From positions 1 through 42,077 of the forward strand of contig CAMJPM010000017.1 of NCBI GenBank assembly GCA_946407725.1: a stretch of 42,077 nucleotides of DNA, given 5' to 3'. A program made the translations under genes and the position numbers. The notes below the pieces were generated by a model that was given only the letters and a program-made list of their open reading frames with translations, was not told the origin of the DNA and ran no database searches. Shown here piece after piece: positions 33,518-42,057 of the stretch (its first letter is position 1; each line of letters starts with the position of its first letter). The DNA is from an uncultured Lachnospiraceae bacterium. Its GTDB lineage: Bacteria > Bacillota > Clostridia > Lachnospirales > Lachnospiraceae.

Positions 33518-33579
33518 AATCTTTCCTCCTATGCTTTATAGATATACGCATTCGCACTGTAATGTTTTCATTGAAAACT

Positions 33580-34155
33580 TTACAGTACCGAATTTCCATC
33601 AGTTTTCATTTCTTTTTCACGGGAGACAACCACAAACCGTGTTTTATTGTCATCTCTTTCATTTATCTTTTCTTCCAGCACCTTGAGTCCGTAAATTGCC
33701 GCCGTTTCCACGCTTGCAATGGCAGCTACGGACATATCACGCATCCTCGTCACCTCCCTGGCGGCTATGGCGGTGTTTGCGGCGGGAATAACAGAATATC
33801 CCCTTTTTTTTATGTATTCGTCACACTGCTCCAGTGCTTTCTGATGGGATATGACCTTTTTTATATCGGATATCCTGCTGCCGCGTACCCCAAGAAGGTT
33901 CTGCACTATCGGAAGCTCATACTCAGCATTTACATACAGCTCTCCTTCATCTATCAGCTGTCTTACAGCCTTCACTTCTCCCGCGTAACTGTTCTCTATC
34001 GGAAGGACCGCCGCGTCACAGTCTCCTTTTACAACAGCCTCATAGGCATCCCTGAAATCCCCGAAGGAGACATGTATCTCATCCGGGAACAGCCTTCTGG
34101 CTGCAACATGTGCAAACGCGCCTTCTATCCCGCTGTATGCTATTTTTTTCGGCAT
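33580..34155 (-). CDS. pheA: Prephenate dehydratase lacking the ACT regulatory domain
   Basis: 191 aa. The catalytic PDT domain is complete: PIENSYAGEV (residues 52-61), SHQKALEQC (103-111), AAIASVETAAIYGL (144-157) and the signature DNKTRFVVVS with TRF at 172-174. It decarboxylates and dehydrates prephenate to phenylpyruvate for phenylalanine synthesis. Usual bacterial enzymes are about 270-290 aa because an ACT domain for phenylalanine inhibition follows. Here the protein stops 17 residues after TRF, and no ACT-like sequence is found in the 62 bp before the DAHP synthase gene. AGGAGG precedes the ATG. Feedback control may therefore be absent or lie in another protein. Confidence 0.92.
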   Translation of the reverse strand: MPKKIAYSGIEGAFAHVAARRLFPDEIHVSFGDFRDAYEAVVKGDCDAAVLPIENSYAGEVKAVRQLIDEGELYVNAEYELPIVQNLLGVRGSRISDIKKVISHQKALEQCDEYIKKRGYSVIPAANTAIAAREVTRMRDMSVAAIASVETAAIYGLKVLEEKINERDDNKTRFVVVSREKEMKTDGNSVL

Positions 34156-34235
34156 ATATTACCTCCTGTCCGGCCCGACAACAGCTCTACGACATTATTC
34201 CTTTCGGTGCCCCTGCGATAATCGAGCAGAGGAAA

Positions 34236-34272
34236 GGTTCTGTTGACTTGGAAGTCATTGAGAACCGTCCCC
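34236..34272. repeat. REP-like palindrome, degraded copy
   Basis: GGTTCT (34236-34241), a dyad TTGACTTGGAAGTCA-like centre, then AGAACCGTCCCC (34261-34272) and GTGACTT. It matches, in reverse orientation, the better copy at 37061-37104. The repeat supplies the last codons and stop of the PrsW-like gene. Confidence 0.75.
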
Positions 34273-35109
34273 GTGACTTATCCGTGACCTATGAAGTATG
34301 ATCAGTTCCCCTACAGTCAGGGCAATGAGAAAAATATAGACAACAAACCATATAAGAAGTATCCAGTCACTTAAATCCAGTGCAAAAATGGTGCCGTCAT
34401 AGATGCCGTGGATCAGAATTGGAATAAGAAGCGCCGGCAGATGCCAGAACCTGCTGCCGCTTACAATTGCTTTCCCGATAAAGTAGCCCATGATAACCTG
34501 AACACAGAAATGAAGAGGCATTACTCCCCGGAGAACAGCAACAAAAACATCCCCGGATATATACATAACATCCTCTATCATTTCAAAACCGAGAGCCACC
34601 AGGCCGCAGCAGACGACTGAGTTAAAGATCGGACGCTTCCCTGACAGTTTTTTCTGAAAAATAAAATACAGGGAAACTATATACTTTCCGATTTCCTCAG
34701 GAATGGAGGCTTCTATGAAGGCTTCCCTGAAAAGGTAGGAAAATGTGACAGGTTCACTTTCGTTAAGCTCCTCTATCTCCTCTTTTACGGCAAAGGGATC
34801 ACCGCTTTTAAATGCCTCCAGAATGGGAAAACTGCCGGCGTTCACTGCAGCTTTTATCTCATCAATGGATAGGAGAAAAAAACTGATAAAAACCGCGGAC
34901 CACGCTCCCCAGAGGATCATCCACAGCACACTTCCCTTCGGGAAAGGATCATTCTTTTTATAACCCACCAGCTTTACGACAAGAAATACCGAAACTGCTA
35001 TGGAAAAAATATAACATAATATAAACATAATTTTTTTGAAATTAACGGCATTGGAAATCCCCGTAATAATCTTATCTGTAGATGATCCTTTCAAGCGAAC
35101 CGTCTGCAA
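34255..35109 (-). CDS. PrsW-family membrane protease-like protein
   Basis: 284 aa with about eight hydrophobic segments. PrsW motifs are present: IPEEIGKY (E-E-x-x-K type) near residue 143, FEMIEDVMYI (E...D) near 177, LHFCVQVIMGYFIGKA and ILIHGIYDG (two His). In Bacillus PrsW cleaves an anti-sigma factor; other members have unknown substrates. The TTG at 35109 overlaps the end of the preceding TNT-like gene by 38 bp and has AAAGGA 5 bp upstream. An ATG at 35028, just before the first membrane segment, has no clear ribosome site. The C-terminal SHGDGSQ and stop come from the REP-like repeat, so the original 3' end may have been replaced. Confidence 0.8.
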   Translation of the reverse strand: MQTVRLKGSSTDKIITGISNAVNFKKIMFILCYIFSIAVSVFLVVKLVGYKKNDPFPKGSVLWMILWGAWSAVFISFFLLSIDEIKAAVNAGSFPILEAFKSGDPFAVKEEIEELNESEPVTFSYLFREAFIEASIPEEIGKYIVSLYFIFQKKLSGKRPIFNSVVCCGLVALGFEMIEDVMYISGDVFVAVLRGVMPLHFCVQVIMGYFIGKAIVSGSRFWHLPALLIPILIHGIYDGTIFALDLSDWILLIWFVVYIFLIALTVGELIILHRSRISHGDGSQ

Positions 35110-35917
35110 GAAGATCCTTTACCGGTGATGGGAGCAATACCTGTGTAGCCTTTCCGGGCTCATCAAACCATGGATATACCGATCCCGCCCGTCCCTTTAT
35201 GGGCTTTCTGACAACAAATACGCTGTAGTTCTTATACTTTGAACCGGGTGCAAGTGAATAATCCTGATACGGATGCCCGACCAGAGAAACGAATGTGCCG
35301 TAGTCACTGCCGTATCTGTCAATATAAGTATAGGGTTTCAGTGTATAGTCGAATGATTCCCCATAGAAACCATCATTTTCCGGCCATATTATATCACCGG
35401 AAGCGCTGTCATAATACCTGGGATTTCTGTAAACATCTTCATACTCGGCCCAGAGTATGTCATCCGGCCTGTTTTCTCCCCATCCTGACACAAATGCCTC
35501 ATCCTCAGGCGAATATGCCTCTGCTAATCCCAATGACACGTATGCTGTGAAATAATAGTCGTATAATCCGAGACAGGCATCCAGAGCCGGGTCAACATCC
35601 ACGCTTCCTGTCTTATATGCAACGATTCTGTCTCTTTTTTCATTGTTTACAAATACTCCGTCAGACCAGTCTTTTGCAGCAAGAATACCAATCCGTTTTG
35701 AAACGGGATTCGGAGAAAATCCATAAACAGCATTCGGATTAACAATAATATCGCCGGAAATCTTATTATTCTCCACAGGTGAATGCTCATAGGAAAAACC
35801 TGTCTGTCCTGCACTTAAGTATTCCTCCGGGATCACGGGACTGGCTGCAAATACCGGGATCATTAAACTCATTGCAAGAATAATAGAAATAACAAGTGAC
35901 AAAAGTTTCTTTTTCAT
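35072..35917 (-). CDS. Secreted protein with TNT-like (NAD glycohydrolase toxin) C-terminus
   Basis: 281 aa with a clear signal peptide (MKKKLLSLVISIILAMSLMIPVFAA, cleavage near 25). Residues about 50-170 are an unrecognised domain. Residues about 176-280 resemble the TNT family: WPENDGF (178-184), IDRYGSDYG (199-207), LAPGSKYKNYSVFVVRKPI, then PWFDEPGKATQ (249-259) and VKDLLADGSLERI. In the mycobacterial founder such domains hydrolyse NAD. Arg201 and Gln259 fit conserved positions, but the usual ERxLPP-like Arg appears as QDYSLAPGS, so activity is uncertain. GGAGAAATC precedes the ATG. The PrsW-like gene follows with overlap and no classical immunity gene is recognised. Confidence 0.7.
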   Translation of the reverse strand: MKKKLLSLVISIILAMSLMIPVFAASPVIPEEYLSAGQTGFSYEHSPVENNKISGDIIVNPNAVYGFSPNPVSKRIGILAAKDWSDGVFVNNEKRDRIVAYKTGSVDVDPALDACLGLYDYYFTAYVSLGLAEAYSPEDEAFVSGWGENRPDDILWAEYEDVYRNPRYYDSASGDIIWPENDGFYGESFDYTLKPYTYIDRYGSDYGTFVSLVGHPYQDYSLAPGSKYKNYSVFVVRKPIKGRAGSVYPWFDEPGKATQVLLPSPVKDLLADGSLERIIYR

Positions 35918-35953
35918 TATGATTTCTCCTTTAATTAAAGTCTGGCGTAATTT

Positions 35954-35987
35954 AAACCTGAAGTGCTGTGACCGGCACTTCAGGTTT
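35954..35987. terminator. Hairpin between the DUF3089 and TNT-like genes
   Basis: AAACCTGAAGTGC / GCACTTCAGGTTT is a perfect 13-bp stem with an 8-bp loop, 23 bp beyond the DUF3089 stop. The T-run is better on the plus strand (TTTTATTTAT) than on the minus strand, but the position fits termination of the minus-strand DUF3089 transcript. Confidence 0.6.
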
Positions 35988-36010
35988 TATTTATCATTCG
36001 CTTTTAGAAT

Positions 36011-37000
36011 TTATTTGGATTTTCGGTCGAAATATGCCCTTATTCTTGTCTGTACATTTTCTTTGATATTATCCCAGTAGGCGGGGTAGTCTGCAAGGTG
36101 CAGGCTGGCATGTCCAAACAGGTTATCCCCTATTTCTTCCGGGATCACAACATACTGGTCAGCAAGCGTGGTGCAGACAACGACCCCTCTTTCCACGTCA
36201 AGCTGCGCATCTGCGCGGCCGGGATGGTTTATCTCAAAATCCACAGGAAAGATTCCGTTATCCCCGAGGATCGAAAGCCTGTCCCCAATGTTTTCCGATG
36301 AAGGTGCATAGGTATCATCACGTTTCCAGTTCAAAGGATTGATGGAAATAGCATTCTTCATCACGGTGATGTTTTTCTCATCCCTGTTCTCAGGTCCTTC
36401 GACGTTCCAGGATACGATCACCCCTGTATCGTTTGCTGCCTCAGCGAATTTAAGGGCGGGATTGGCTTCCAGATCATCTGTTGTGATCGCATAGCCTATC
36501 ACATATGCCGCCACCATCTTTTCAAGATAGTCTGCATGCTCCTGAAAATACTCCCGAAGCGCGGTCTTTAACATCATGGATCCCTGGGAATGACTTGCAA
36601 GGATAAAAGGGCGTCCCTGGTTGTAATGCTCAAAATAATAATCCAATGCCGCAAAAACATCCGTCCGCTGTTCATTCATCTGGAAAGCCATGAACTCTTC
36701 AGGATCCATGCTGCCCACCGCGCAAAGATTGCTCTGCCTGTAATATGGCTCATACATATTTGTGAGCTCCATGAAAAGCGACGGGGCTTCCTTCTGATGT
36801 TCCTTTACTCCGTAACGCATCATGGCGTCATCGATCGGTACGATCTTCGGGGCATCAGGTGCCGGGTTCATGTAAACCGTGGGATATACAAAAAAAGTAT
36901 CCACTTCTTTATCCGTATTCTCCGGAAGATATGCCCAGTTGTTTTTGTCAGAATAGTCGCTTGGAACCCCTACAATATTCGTTACTTTATAATCTGCCAT
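36011..37000 (-). CDS. DUF3089-family alpha/beta-hydrolase-like protein
   Basis: 329 aa, no signal peptide visible. DUF3089 features: an N-terminal DTFFVYPTVY strand, then PFILASHSQGSMM (nucleophile elbow, here SHSQG in place of the usual GHSQG) near residue 132-145, GYAIT, SWNVEGPEN and a C-terminal HPGRADAQLDVERGVVVCTT...FGHASLHLADYPAYWDNIKEN with a candidate catalytic His. The family is predicted to be serine hydrolases; the substrate is unknown. It has a GGAGG ribosome site. A REP-like palindrome separates it from the subtilase gene upstream, and a hairpin follows it. Confidence 0.85.
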   Translation of the reverse strand: MADYKVTNIVGVPSDYSDKNNWAYLPENTDKEVDTFFVYPTVYMNPAPDAPKIVPIDDAMMRYGVKEHQKEAPSLFMELTNMYEPYYRQSNLCAVGSMDPEEFMAFQMNEQRTDVFAALDYYFEHYNQGRPFILASHSQGSMMLKTALREYFQEHADYLEKMVAAYVIGYAITTDDLEANPALKFAEAANDTGVIVSWNVEGPENRDEKNITVMKNAISINPLNWKRDDTYAPSSENIGDRLSILGDNGIFPVDFEINHPGRADAQLDVERGVVVCTTLADQYVVIPEEIGDNLFGHASLHLADYPAYWDNIKENVQTRIRAYFDRKSK

Positions 37001-37060
37001 TCAAACCTCCTGTTTTATATGGTTTTAGTTATTTTAACATATCTTAGCAGTTTAAGTCAC

Positions 37061-37104
37061 GGGGACGGTTCTTAATGACTTGAAGTCAATATAGAACCGT
37101 CCCC
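37061..37104. repeat. REP-like palindrome GGGGACGGTTCT / AGAACCGTCCCC
   Basis: 12-bp perfect arms (37061-37072 and 37093-37104) around an inner dyad TGACTT-G-AAGTCA. A further CCCGTCCCC half-site lies at 37134-37142. The inverted, degraded sister copy is at 34236-34272. Palindromes of this sequence are common in Clostridia genomes (general knowledge). Confidence 0.85.
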
Positions 37105-37147
37105 TTTGATTTCCAGAAAAATGACCCATTAACCCCGTCCCCATAGC

Positions 37148-40100
37148 TCATCTGACCTTGAGCTTTGTCCTGTATTTTTTCTTTGACCCTGTTTTTCCTT
37201 CGCCGTACTCTGCGATGATATTTGTCCGTCCGGGCTTCAGGATCATGATATTTCCGTTTTCATCAACTGTGGCAACTTTAGCATTGGTTGATTTCCAGCT
37301 TGTGGGGGAGAAGGTTGTCTTACAGAGATACGAATAAGCGCTTAAACCGCTGTCCCCCATATTGGCGTCAGCTTTTTTCTGCATTTCAGGTATCTGCACA
37401 AAAAGATGCATCTTTTTGTCAAGAGCCTTCCAGGAGCCTCCCTTCACCTTCTGCTCACAGCTTATATCAATCTCACCCCTCTTCTTCGGGGTAAGCACGC
37501 CTTTCTTATTTAACTTCGCTATTTTCTTATCACTGCTTATATAACGGTGCTTTGCCGAGCTGTCGTAGCCGGCCGCAGTTTCAAAGAAACCGCTCACATC
37601 CGCCTTTGTTCCCCCGATAACAGCCGCATTGGAGGACAGGGTAAAAACATATCTGGCATTTCCGGTGCTTACTGTGGAAATACCTTCTCCGTCTGAAAGG
37701 TGCAGCGGAGAGGCAGGGTCCGAATAATCAATTCTCTTTTCCGTTTTCTCTTTCTGCTTTTCCGGTGTATCCCCATAATGGGGCAGGGTATCCTCTTCCG
37801 TATAGGACATGAAGAAGCCTCCTCCCTTAATTCCCAGGAAATACACCTTTCCGTATCCTGCAACCGCCACCGGCTGATAGGCTCTGGTGTCTGCCATTCT
37901 TTTCTTACCCGGCTTAAATCCATCCTCAGTGTGCGAGAAATCAAAGAAGTAATTGTCCGATGTAACCTTTCCGGTACCGTCTTCATTTTCTGTTGCTTCA
38001 TAGGGAAGAGTCATGTATATACCGTTCTTCACGCCGCATCCCCTGTAACTTCTCCACTCTTCCATTCTAAGCCCCTCAGGCAGGGAATCGGAAAGAGTTT
38101 CCGCCTTAAAGGGGTCTAATGTTATCTTTTCCATGATAAAGAGAGCATATTCCTCATTTTCATTGATTCCCGATCCTGTCACGTAAATTGCGGAGGGCTT
38201 TCCGTCTTTTTCCTCATGAGCTATAAGCATACTATCCAGATATACATTATTAAGCTCTCCCAGATATTTTCCCTTTCCGGTTTCCGGATCCATACTGTAT
38301 ACAACAGTATCATAATATTCAGCATCCTCTGCTTCATCATAAAAATACTTTGTTCTGAAATAAAGGAATTTTTCCCCATCATAATAAAGATCAGCCTGCA
38401 TGTCATTTTCATCGGGTTTCTCCAGGATCCAGTCCTCTCCCTCCGGAATATCCTCTCCTCCTTCCACTGGTTCAAAATCCAAGGTTTTCACAACCCTTGT
38501 ACCATCGTGGAAATAGAGCCTGCCTGTATCGGGCCGGGATCCGGCAGACACTATCATGCCGTTCCAGGCAGTAATTGAACCGCCGTCAAGGAAAGCCGGT
38601 TCCTCTGTTTTCCTCCATGTTCCATCCTTATATTCTACAGTAGAGTAACAATCGTCTATTTCATCACGAAAATTAAAATACAGTGACCCGTTCAGCGCAA
38701 TTCCGTTTATTGGCCTCAAATTCTTAAGCAATAACTGTGTGGCATCTGAAAGGGGCAGGGATTGACAGACGTCATCTGCTTTAATAAGAACGCCATCGGT
38801 GTCCACCGGGATAAGAAGCCGGCTGAAGCTCTGTCTTCCGTTTATTCTTCCCCTGTCTGTAACCGTAACGCATGTCTCTTTCTCTCTCCTCATGCCCTCC
38901 GGGATATTAAGGATGATCTCTTCAGAACCGTCCTTATTTTCCCTGATCTCTTTTATATTCAGGGTATGTCCTGAAACCGACCACTCACTGTCATATTGAG
39001 TTATATTAACTTCAGTTTCACTTAATTCCCCAAAGAAAAATCCATTTATATGCAGACCGTCCTTCTCCGCAGATATACTGTTAATAACCGGCGTATAACT
39101 GTCTTCATCCAGGGAATTCCTGACATTTGCGGCTCCCCCTGTTATGCACAGCTTCTTTAAATCATCATTCTGTACCGCTCCCGCAAGAACCCGGGCTGCC
39201 CTTTTAGCAGCTGATTCCTTGGGGAAGCTGGCTGCAATTATGGCGGTTTCCCCCGCGACGGCCGGCGCAGCCATGGATGTGCCGTCACTATTGGCATATG
39301 GATAAATCGGAGCATCCGTAATCCAGAGTTCCCCAATGGCAGCCTTTTTCAAGGTTTTCGTAAATTCCTGATTGTGAAGCACAAAGCGTATTTCCGGATC
39401 ATCAAGGTCAAATTCATTCCCCTTCAGGCTCTTATCCAGGATATATGTATCATAATTATACTTTTTTTTCATGGCAGGGGTGAGCCTCGGCCTTTCAAAG
39501 CTGCCTGATATAGTCTTCACATAGACCATAAGATTCCACTCACCCATATCCTCTACACGCATTTTAAAAACCAGGCTGTATTTTTTATCACCGGAAAGCT
39601 TCTTTAGTTTCCCGTCAGGTTTCACGGCCAGCACGGCAACACGGTTTTCTTCACCCTCCCCCAGAGTTTCCCCTGTGATACTGTCTTCATCCTTCTTACT
39701 GTAATCAGTTCCGGAAAGCTGTAGTTCATTATTCTCAAATTTCATTTTTGTTCCGTTATTATCATTTGCCTCATAGATAAAAGCATGTTCATTCGATTGA
39801 AAGTCATCGTAAAACACTTTACCATTTTCATCTGAAACAGGCTCTGAATGAACCTTGTCAGGTATAACTTCGCTTTTAATTCTGGCAATTGTTGAGTAAA
39901 TTCCGCTTCCCGGGGCAAAAATGCTGGCAGTGCGTATTCCGTAATTGGAAAAAATGCTTCTTTCCCCTTCATCATCCATGGAAGCCACTGCTATCATTCC
40001 CGGAAAATCCGATATGACGGAAGTCTCCGAAGCATTATATATATCGGTATTCATGTGATCATTTCCGGTCGCCCAGCAGACAACAATTCCCTTTTCACTG

Positions 40101-41260
40101 AGCTCCTTTGTACAGTAAATGTGAGAAAAATGACTTACGAATCCCCCGAAGGAGCAGTTTACCGCCACAACATTAACCCCTGCATCCCGGGCTGTGCTGA
40201 TATAATTAAACCCTTTGATAGTAGCGGATATGGCGCTCTGTCCATTATCGTTACTTGCATGTTTTACAGCCATTATCTTTGCGCCGTTTGCGGCCCCGCT
40301 GACACCATAACCGTTCCAGGCAGCCGCTATAATGCCTGCACAGTGGGTGCCGTGGCCGTTATTATCCATGGGATCATCCTTAGCTGTAGGTTTATCAGCG
40401 TAGTAATTCTCATATCCGGCGTTGATGCCGTATTTACCGCCTCCAAGGGCTTTGAGAGACGGATAATCCAATCCCTTGTCCCACATAACGTCCTTCAGGT
40501 CTTCATTCTCATAATCAACGCCGGAATCCACGACTGCCACCACTGTGTCTTTTGCATTGATTTTGTCCGGGTTATTCCAGTCAGGCACGTCCATTCCCCC
40601 AGGTCCGTCATTAAAGGCGTATTGTTTAAATGTAATATCCGGAGCATGTTCAGAAGCTGCTTCTGAGTTTGACGGGGATGTAAGGATTGCCGGTCCGCTG
40701 CCATACACGGCACCTTCCGGCTCACGGGTTTTCAGGACGCCGTACGCTGACTCCATTCCATCAATACTCTGTAAATAATTGGGCTCCGCAAATACCACCC
40801 CGGGTTTTCCGGAGTAAAGTTTAATAAGCTCCTCTGTCGGCATGGTGTCGGAATGTATGAGCTTCATAACGGTTTTTCCGCTGTCCTTTTTTATGGAGGG
40901 GAAAACGCCTGTAAGTGCGGAACTGAAAAGGGAGGACAGCCCCTCTTTTCCCTTTCCGTTGGCTTCTGCCGCAACCCCCTCTTCCTCAAAGGCTTCAGCT
41001 GCTTTGCTCACATCCATCAGGAAGCCGCTGTCTATGTCCGGTTCAGGCTTAAAAATGCCTGCAGACTGAGAGGCTATCTTCTTTTCATCCGCCACATCCG
41101 TCTTGATGCAAAGTATCACATCCCCCGGCACGTATTCGCCGGAAATGGCGGCCTCCGGAGGATCACTGCTGATCCCTTCAGCAAAAACCGGAAAGCTGAA
41201 GATAAGCGTCAGGATCAGCGAAGCAGATGTGATCAGAGCTATGTGTCTGTTATTTCTCAT
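37148..41260 (-). CDS. Very large secreted subtilisin-like (S8) protease
   Basis: 1370 aa. Signal peptide at 1-27. An inhibitor-like propeptide at about 40-160 (GEYVPGDVILCIKT...EELIKLYSGKPGVVFAEPNY). Catalytic Asp245 (VVAVVDSGVD), His303 (NGHGTHCAG), oxyanion Asn400 (ATGND) and Ser662 (SDGTSMAAP). Asn and Ser are 262 residues apart, against about 66 in subtilisin, because a beta-rich domain of about 190 residues (about 465-655, FYDDFQSNEHAF to GELWITDA) is inserted. After it come an unassigned beta-propeller-like region (about 720-1200, YFHDG, LYYDGEKFLYFRT, GYGKVYFLGI) and two Big2-like Ig repeats at the end. It is secreted and perhaps wall-associated. AGGAAAGG precedes the ATG, and the 67-aa gene lies 41 bp upstream. 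Confidence 0.92.
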   Translation of the reverse strand: MRNNRHIALITSASLILTLIFSFPVFAEGISSDPPEAAISGEYVPGDVILCIKTDVADEKKIASQSAGIFKPEPDIDSGFLMDVSKAAEAFEEEGVAAEANGKGKEGLSSLFSSALTGVFPSIKKDSGKTVMKLIHSDTMPTEELIKLYSGKPGVVFAEPNYLQSIDGMESAYGVLKTREPEGAVYGSGPAILTSPSNSEAASEHAPDITFKQYAFNDGPGGMDVPDWNNPDKINAKDTVVAVVDSGVDYENEDLKDVMWDKGLDYPSLKALGGGKYGINAGYENYYADKPTAKDDPMDNNGHGTHCAGIIAAAWNGYGVSGAANGAKIMAVKHASNDNGQSAISATIKGFNYISTARDAGVNVVAVNCSFGGFVSHFSHIYCTKELSEKGIVVCWATGNDHMNTDIYNASETSVISDFPGMIAVASMDDEGERSIFSNYGIRTASIFAPGSGIYSTIARIKSEVIPDKVHSEPVSDENGKVFYDDFQSNEHAFIYEANDNNGTKMKFENNELQLSGTDYSKKDEDSITGETLGEGEENRVAVLAVKPDGKLKKLSGDKKYSLVFKMRVEDMGEWNLMVYVKTISGSFERPRLTPAMKKKYNYDTYILDKSLKGNEFDLDDPEIRFVLHNQEFTKTLKKAAIGELWITDAPIYPYANSDGTSMAAPAVAGETAIIAASFPKESAAKRAARVLAGAVQNDDLKKLCITGGAANVRNSLDEDSYTPVINSISAEKDGLHINGFFFGELSETEVNITQYDSEWSVSGHTLNIKEIRENKDGSEEIILNIPEGMRREKETCVTVTDRGRINGRQSFSRLLIPVDTDGVLIKADDVCQSLPLSDATQLLLKNLRPINGIALNGSLYFNFRDEIDDCYSTVEYKDGTWRKTEEPAFLDGGSITAWNGMIVSAGSRPDTGRLYFHDGTRVVKTLDFEPVEGGEDIPEGEDWILEKPDENDMQADLYYDGEKFLYFRTKYFYDEAEDAEYYDTVVYSMDPETGKGKYLGELNNVYLDSMLIAHEEKDGKPSAIYVTGSGINENEEYALFIMEKITLDPFKAETLSDSLPEGLRMEEWRSYRGCGVKNGIYMTLPYEATENEDGTGKVTSDNYFFDFSHTEDGFKPGKKRMADTRAYQPVAVAGYGKVYFLGIKGGGFFMSYTEEDTLPHYGDTPEKQKEKTEKRIDYSDPASPLHLSDGEGISTVSTGNARYVFTLSSNAAVIGGTKADVSGFFETAAGYDSSAKHRYISSDKKIAKLNKKGVLTPKKRGEIDISCEQKVKGGSWKALDKKMHLFVQIPEMQKKADANMGDSGLSAYSYLCKTTFSPTSWKSTNAKVATVDENGNIMILKPGRTNIIAEYGEGKTGSKKKYRTKLKVR

Positions 41261-41301
41261 ATCCCATTCCTTTCCTAAAGCCTTTGTAAGTCAGGGGAAA
41301 T

Positions 41302-41505
41302 TCACTGGAAATTAAAGCTTGTGCTTCCAAGCTCCGCAGTATCAAGTGCTTCCCCCGCGCTCTTCTTATAATCACTGTAAGTTGCGGCCTCCGTCTTCTT
41401 GAAATCCAGCTTCAGATCCTGTTTTTCCGGAGCGAATTTCTTCTCCTCAACACGTATCTCCTGCTTCCGTTTTTCATTTACCTTTACTTCCCCTGCCTGT
41501 GGCAT
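41302..41505 (-). CDS. 67-aa charged protein of unknown function
   Basis: A perfect AGGAGG lies 8 bp before the ATG. The peptide is strongly charged (VNEKRKQEIRVEEKKFAPEKQDLKLDFKKTE) and ends in a less charged stretch (SAGEALDTAELGSTSFNFQ). No signal peptide or membrane segment. It sits 41 bp upstream of the subtilase gene with no terminator, so the two are likely one transcript. Not recognised. The 222-bp region upstream (41506-41727) is A/T-rich and shows no further gene. Confidence 0.7.
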   Translation of the reverse strand: MPQAGEVKVNEKRKQEIRVEEKKFAPEKQDLKLDFKKTEAATYSDYKKSAGEALDTAELGSTSFNFQ

Positions 41506-41727
41506 TTTTTATTTTCCTCCTATATAACCGGGATTCCTTCCGTGTGAAAAACAAACGGTTTTTCCCCTCCCCGGCAGACTGTCCGAAAACCATTTTTCCT
41601 ATTGCATAAATACATACTAAATATACGTTGTTTATGGACATTTGGCAATAAAAAACCCTTTTATCATTATTGTTTTTGTCGTATAATTACAATTATTCTG
41701 ATAACGATGAAAACGGAGGATTGATAT

Positions 41728-41847
41728 ATGAATAAAAAAGACCGGGATATTTCAATTCCATTACTGGCATTTACCTTTTTCTATGCAATCAGCATATACA
41801 TTCTGTTAATTGGATTTTACTTCTGGCATTGGCATAAAGAGGACTGA
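41728..41847 (+). CDS. 39-aa single-pass membrane peptide
   Basis: The peptide reads MNKKDRDISIPLLAFTFFYA..., with one hydrophobic segment (about residues 9-31) and a short HWHKED C-terminus. GGAGGA lies 7 bp before the ATG. Divergent from the 67-aa/subtilase unit. Short but well-formed; function unknown, perhaps an accessory membrane peptide. Confidence 0.65.
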   Translation: MNKKDRDISIPLLAFTFFYAISIYILLIGFYFWHWHKED

Positions 41848-41884
41848 TCCGTAATACATAGATTTTATGTAACTATTCAGAACC

Positions 41885-41952
41885 CCCTGTGATATGACCA
41901 TATTTTTCAACGAAAACTTGTTTTCGATTGGAAATATGGTCATATCACAGGG
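41885..41952. repeat. Perfect 21-bp inverted repeat with nested hairpin
   Basis: Left arm 41885-41905 (CCCTGTGATATG...) and right arm 41932-41952 are exact complements. The 26-bp loop contains a second stem CGAAAAC-TT-GTTTTCG (41911-41926). No T-run follows, so it is not an ordinary terminator. Confidence 0.9.
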
Positions 41953-41973
41953 CGGTAACGATTAGTTACCGCC
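41951..41973. repeat. 9-bp inverted repeat GGCGGTAAC / GTTACCGCC
   Basis: Perfect 9-bp stem with a 5-bp loop (GATTA). Its left arm shares two bases with the right arm of the 21-bp repeat, so the two structures compete at the junction. Confidence 0.85.
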
Positions 41974-41983
41974 CCCACACCGA

Positions 41984-42031
41984 GCAAAAAATGATTTCTT
42001 TGATTGTTTTTAATCAAAAATCATTTTTTGC
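41984..42031. repeat. 14-bp inverted repeat GCAAAAAATGATTT
   Basis: Arms at 41984-41997 and 42018-42031 are exact complements. A nested stem TTTGATT / AATCAAA (41999-42005 and 42012-42018) lies inside. Confidence 0.85.
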
Positions 42032-42032
42032 G

Positions 42033-42057
42033 GTAAAACGTCCAGCGGACGTTTTAC
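42033..42057. repeat. 11-bp inverted repeat GTAAAACGTCC / GGACGTTTTAC
   Basis: Perfect 11-bp stem with an AGC loop, one base after the previous repeat. Fourth structure in a row; the window ends 20 bp later. Confidence 0.85.

Noticed and set aside
41951-41973. GGCGGTAAC hairpin as a terminator for the 39-aa peptide
   Set aside because: No T-run follows on either strand and it is over 100 bp downstream inside a series of palindromes.
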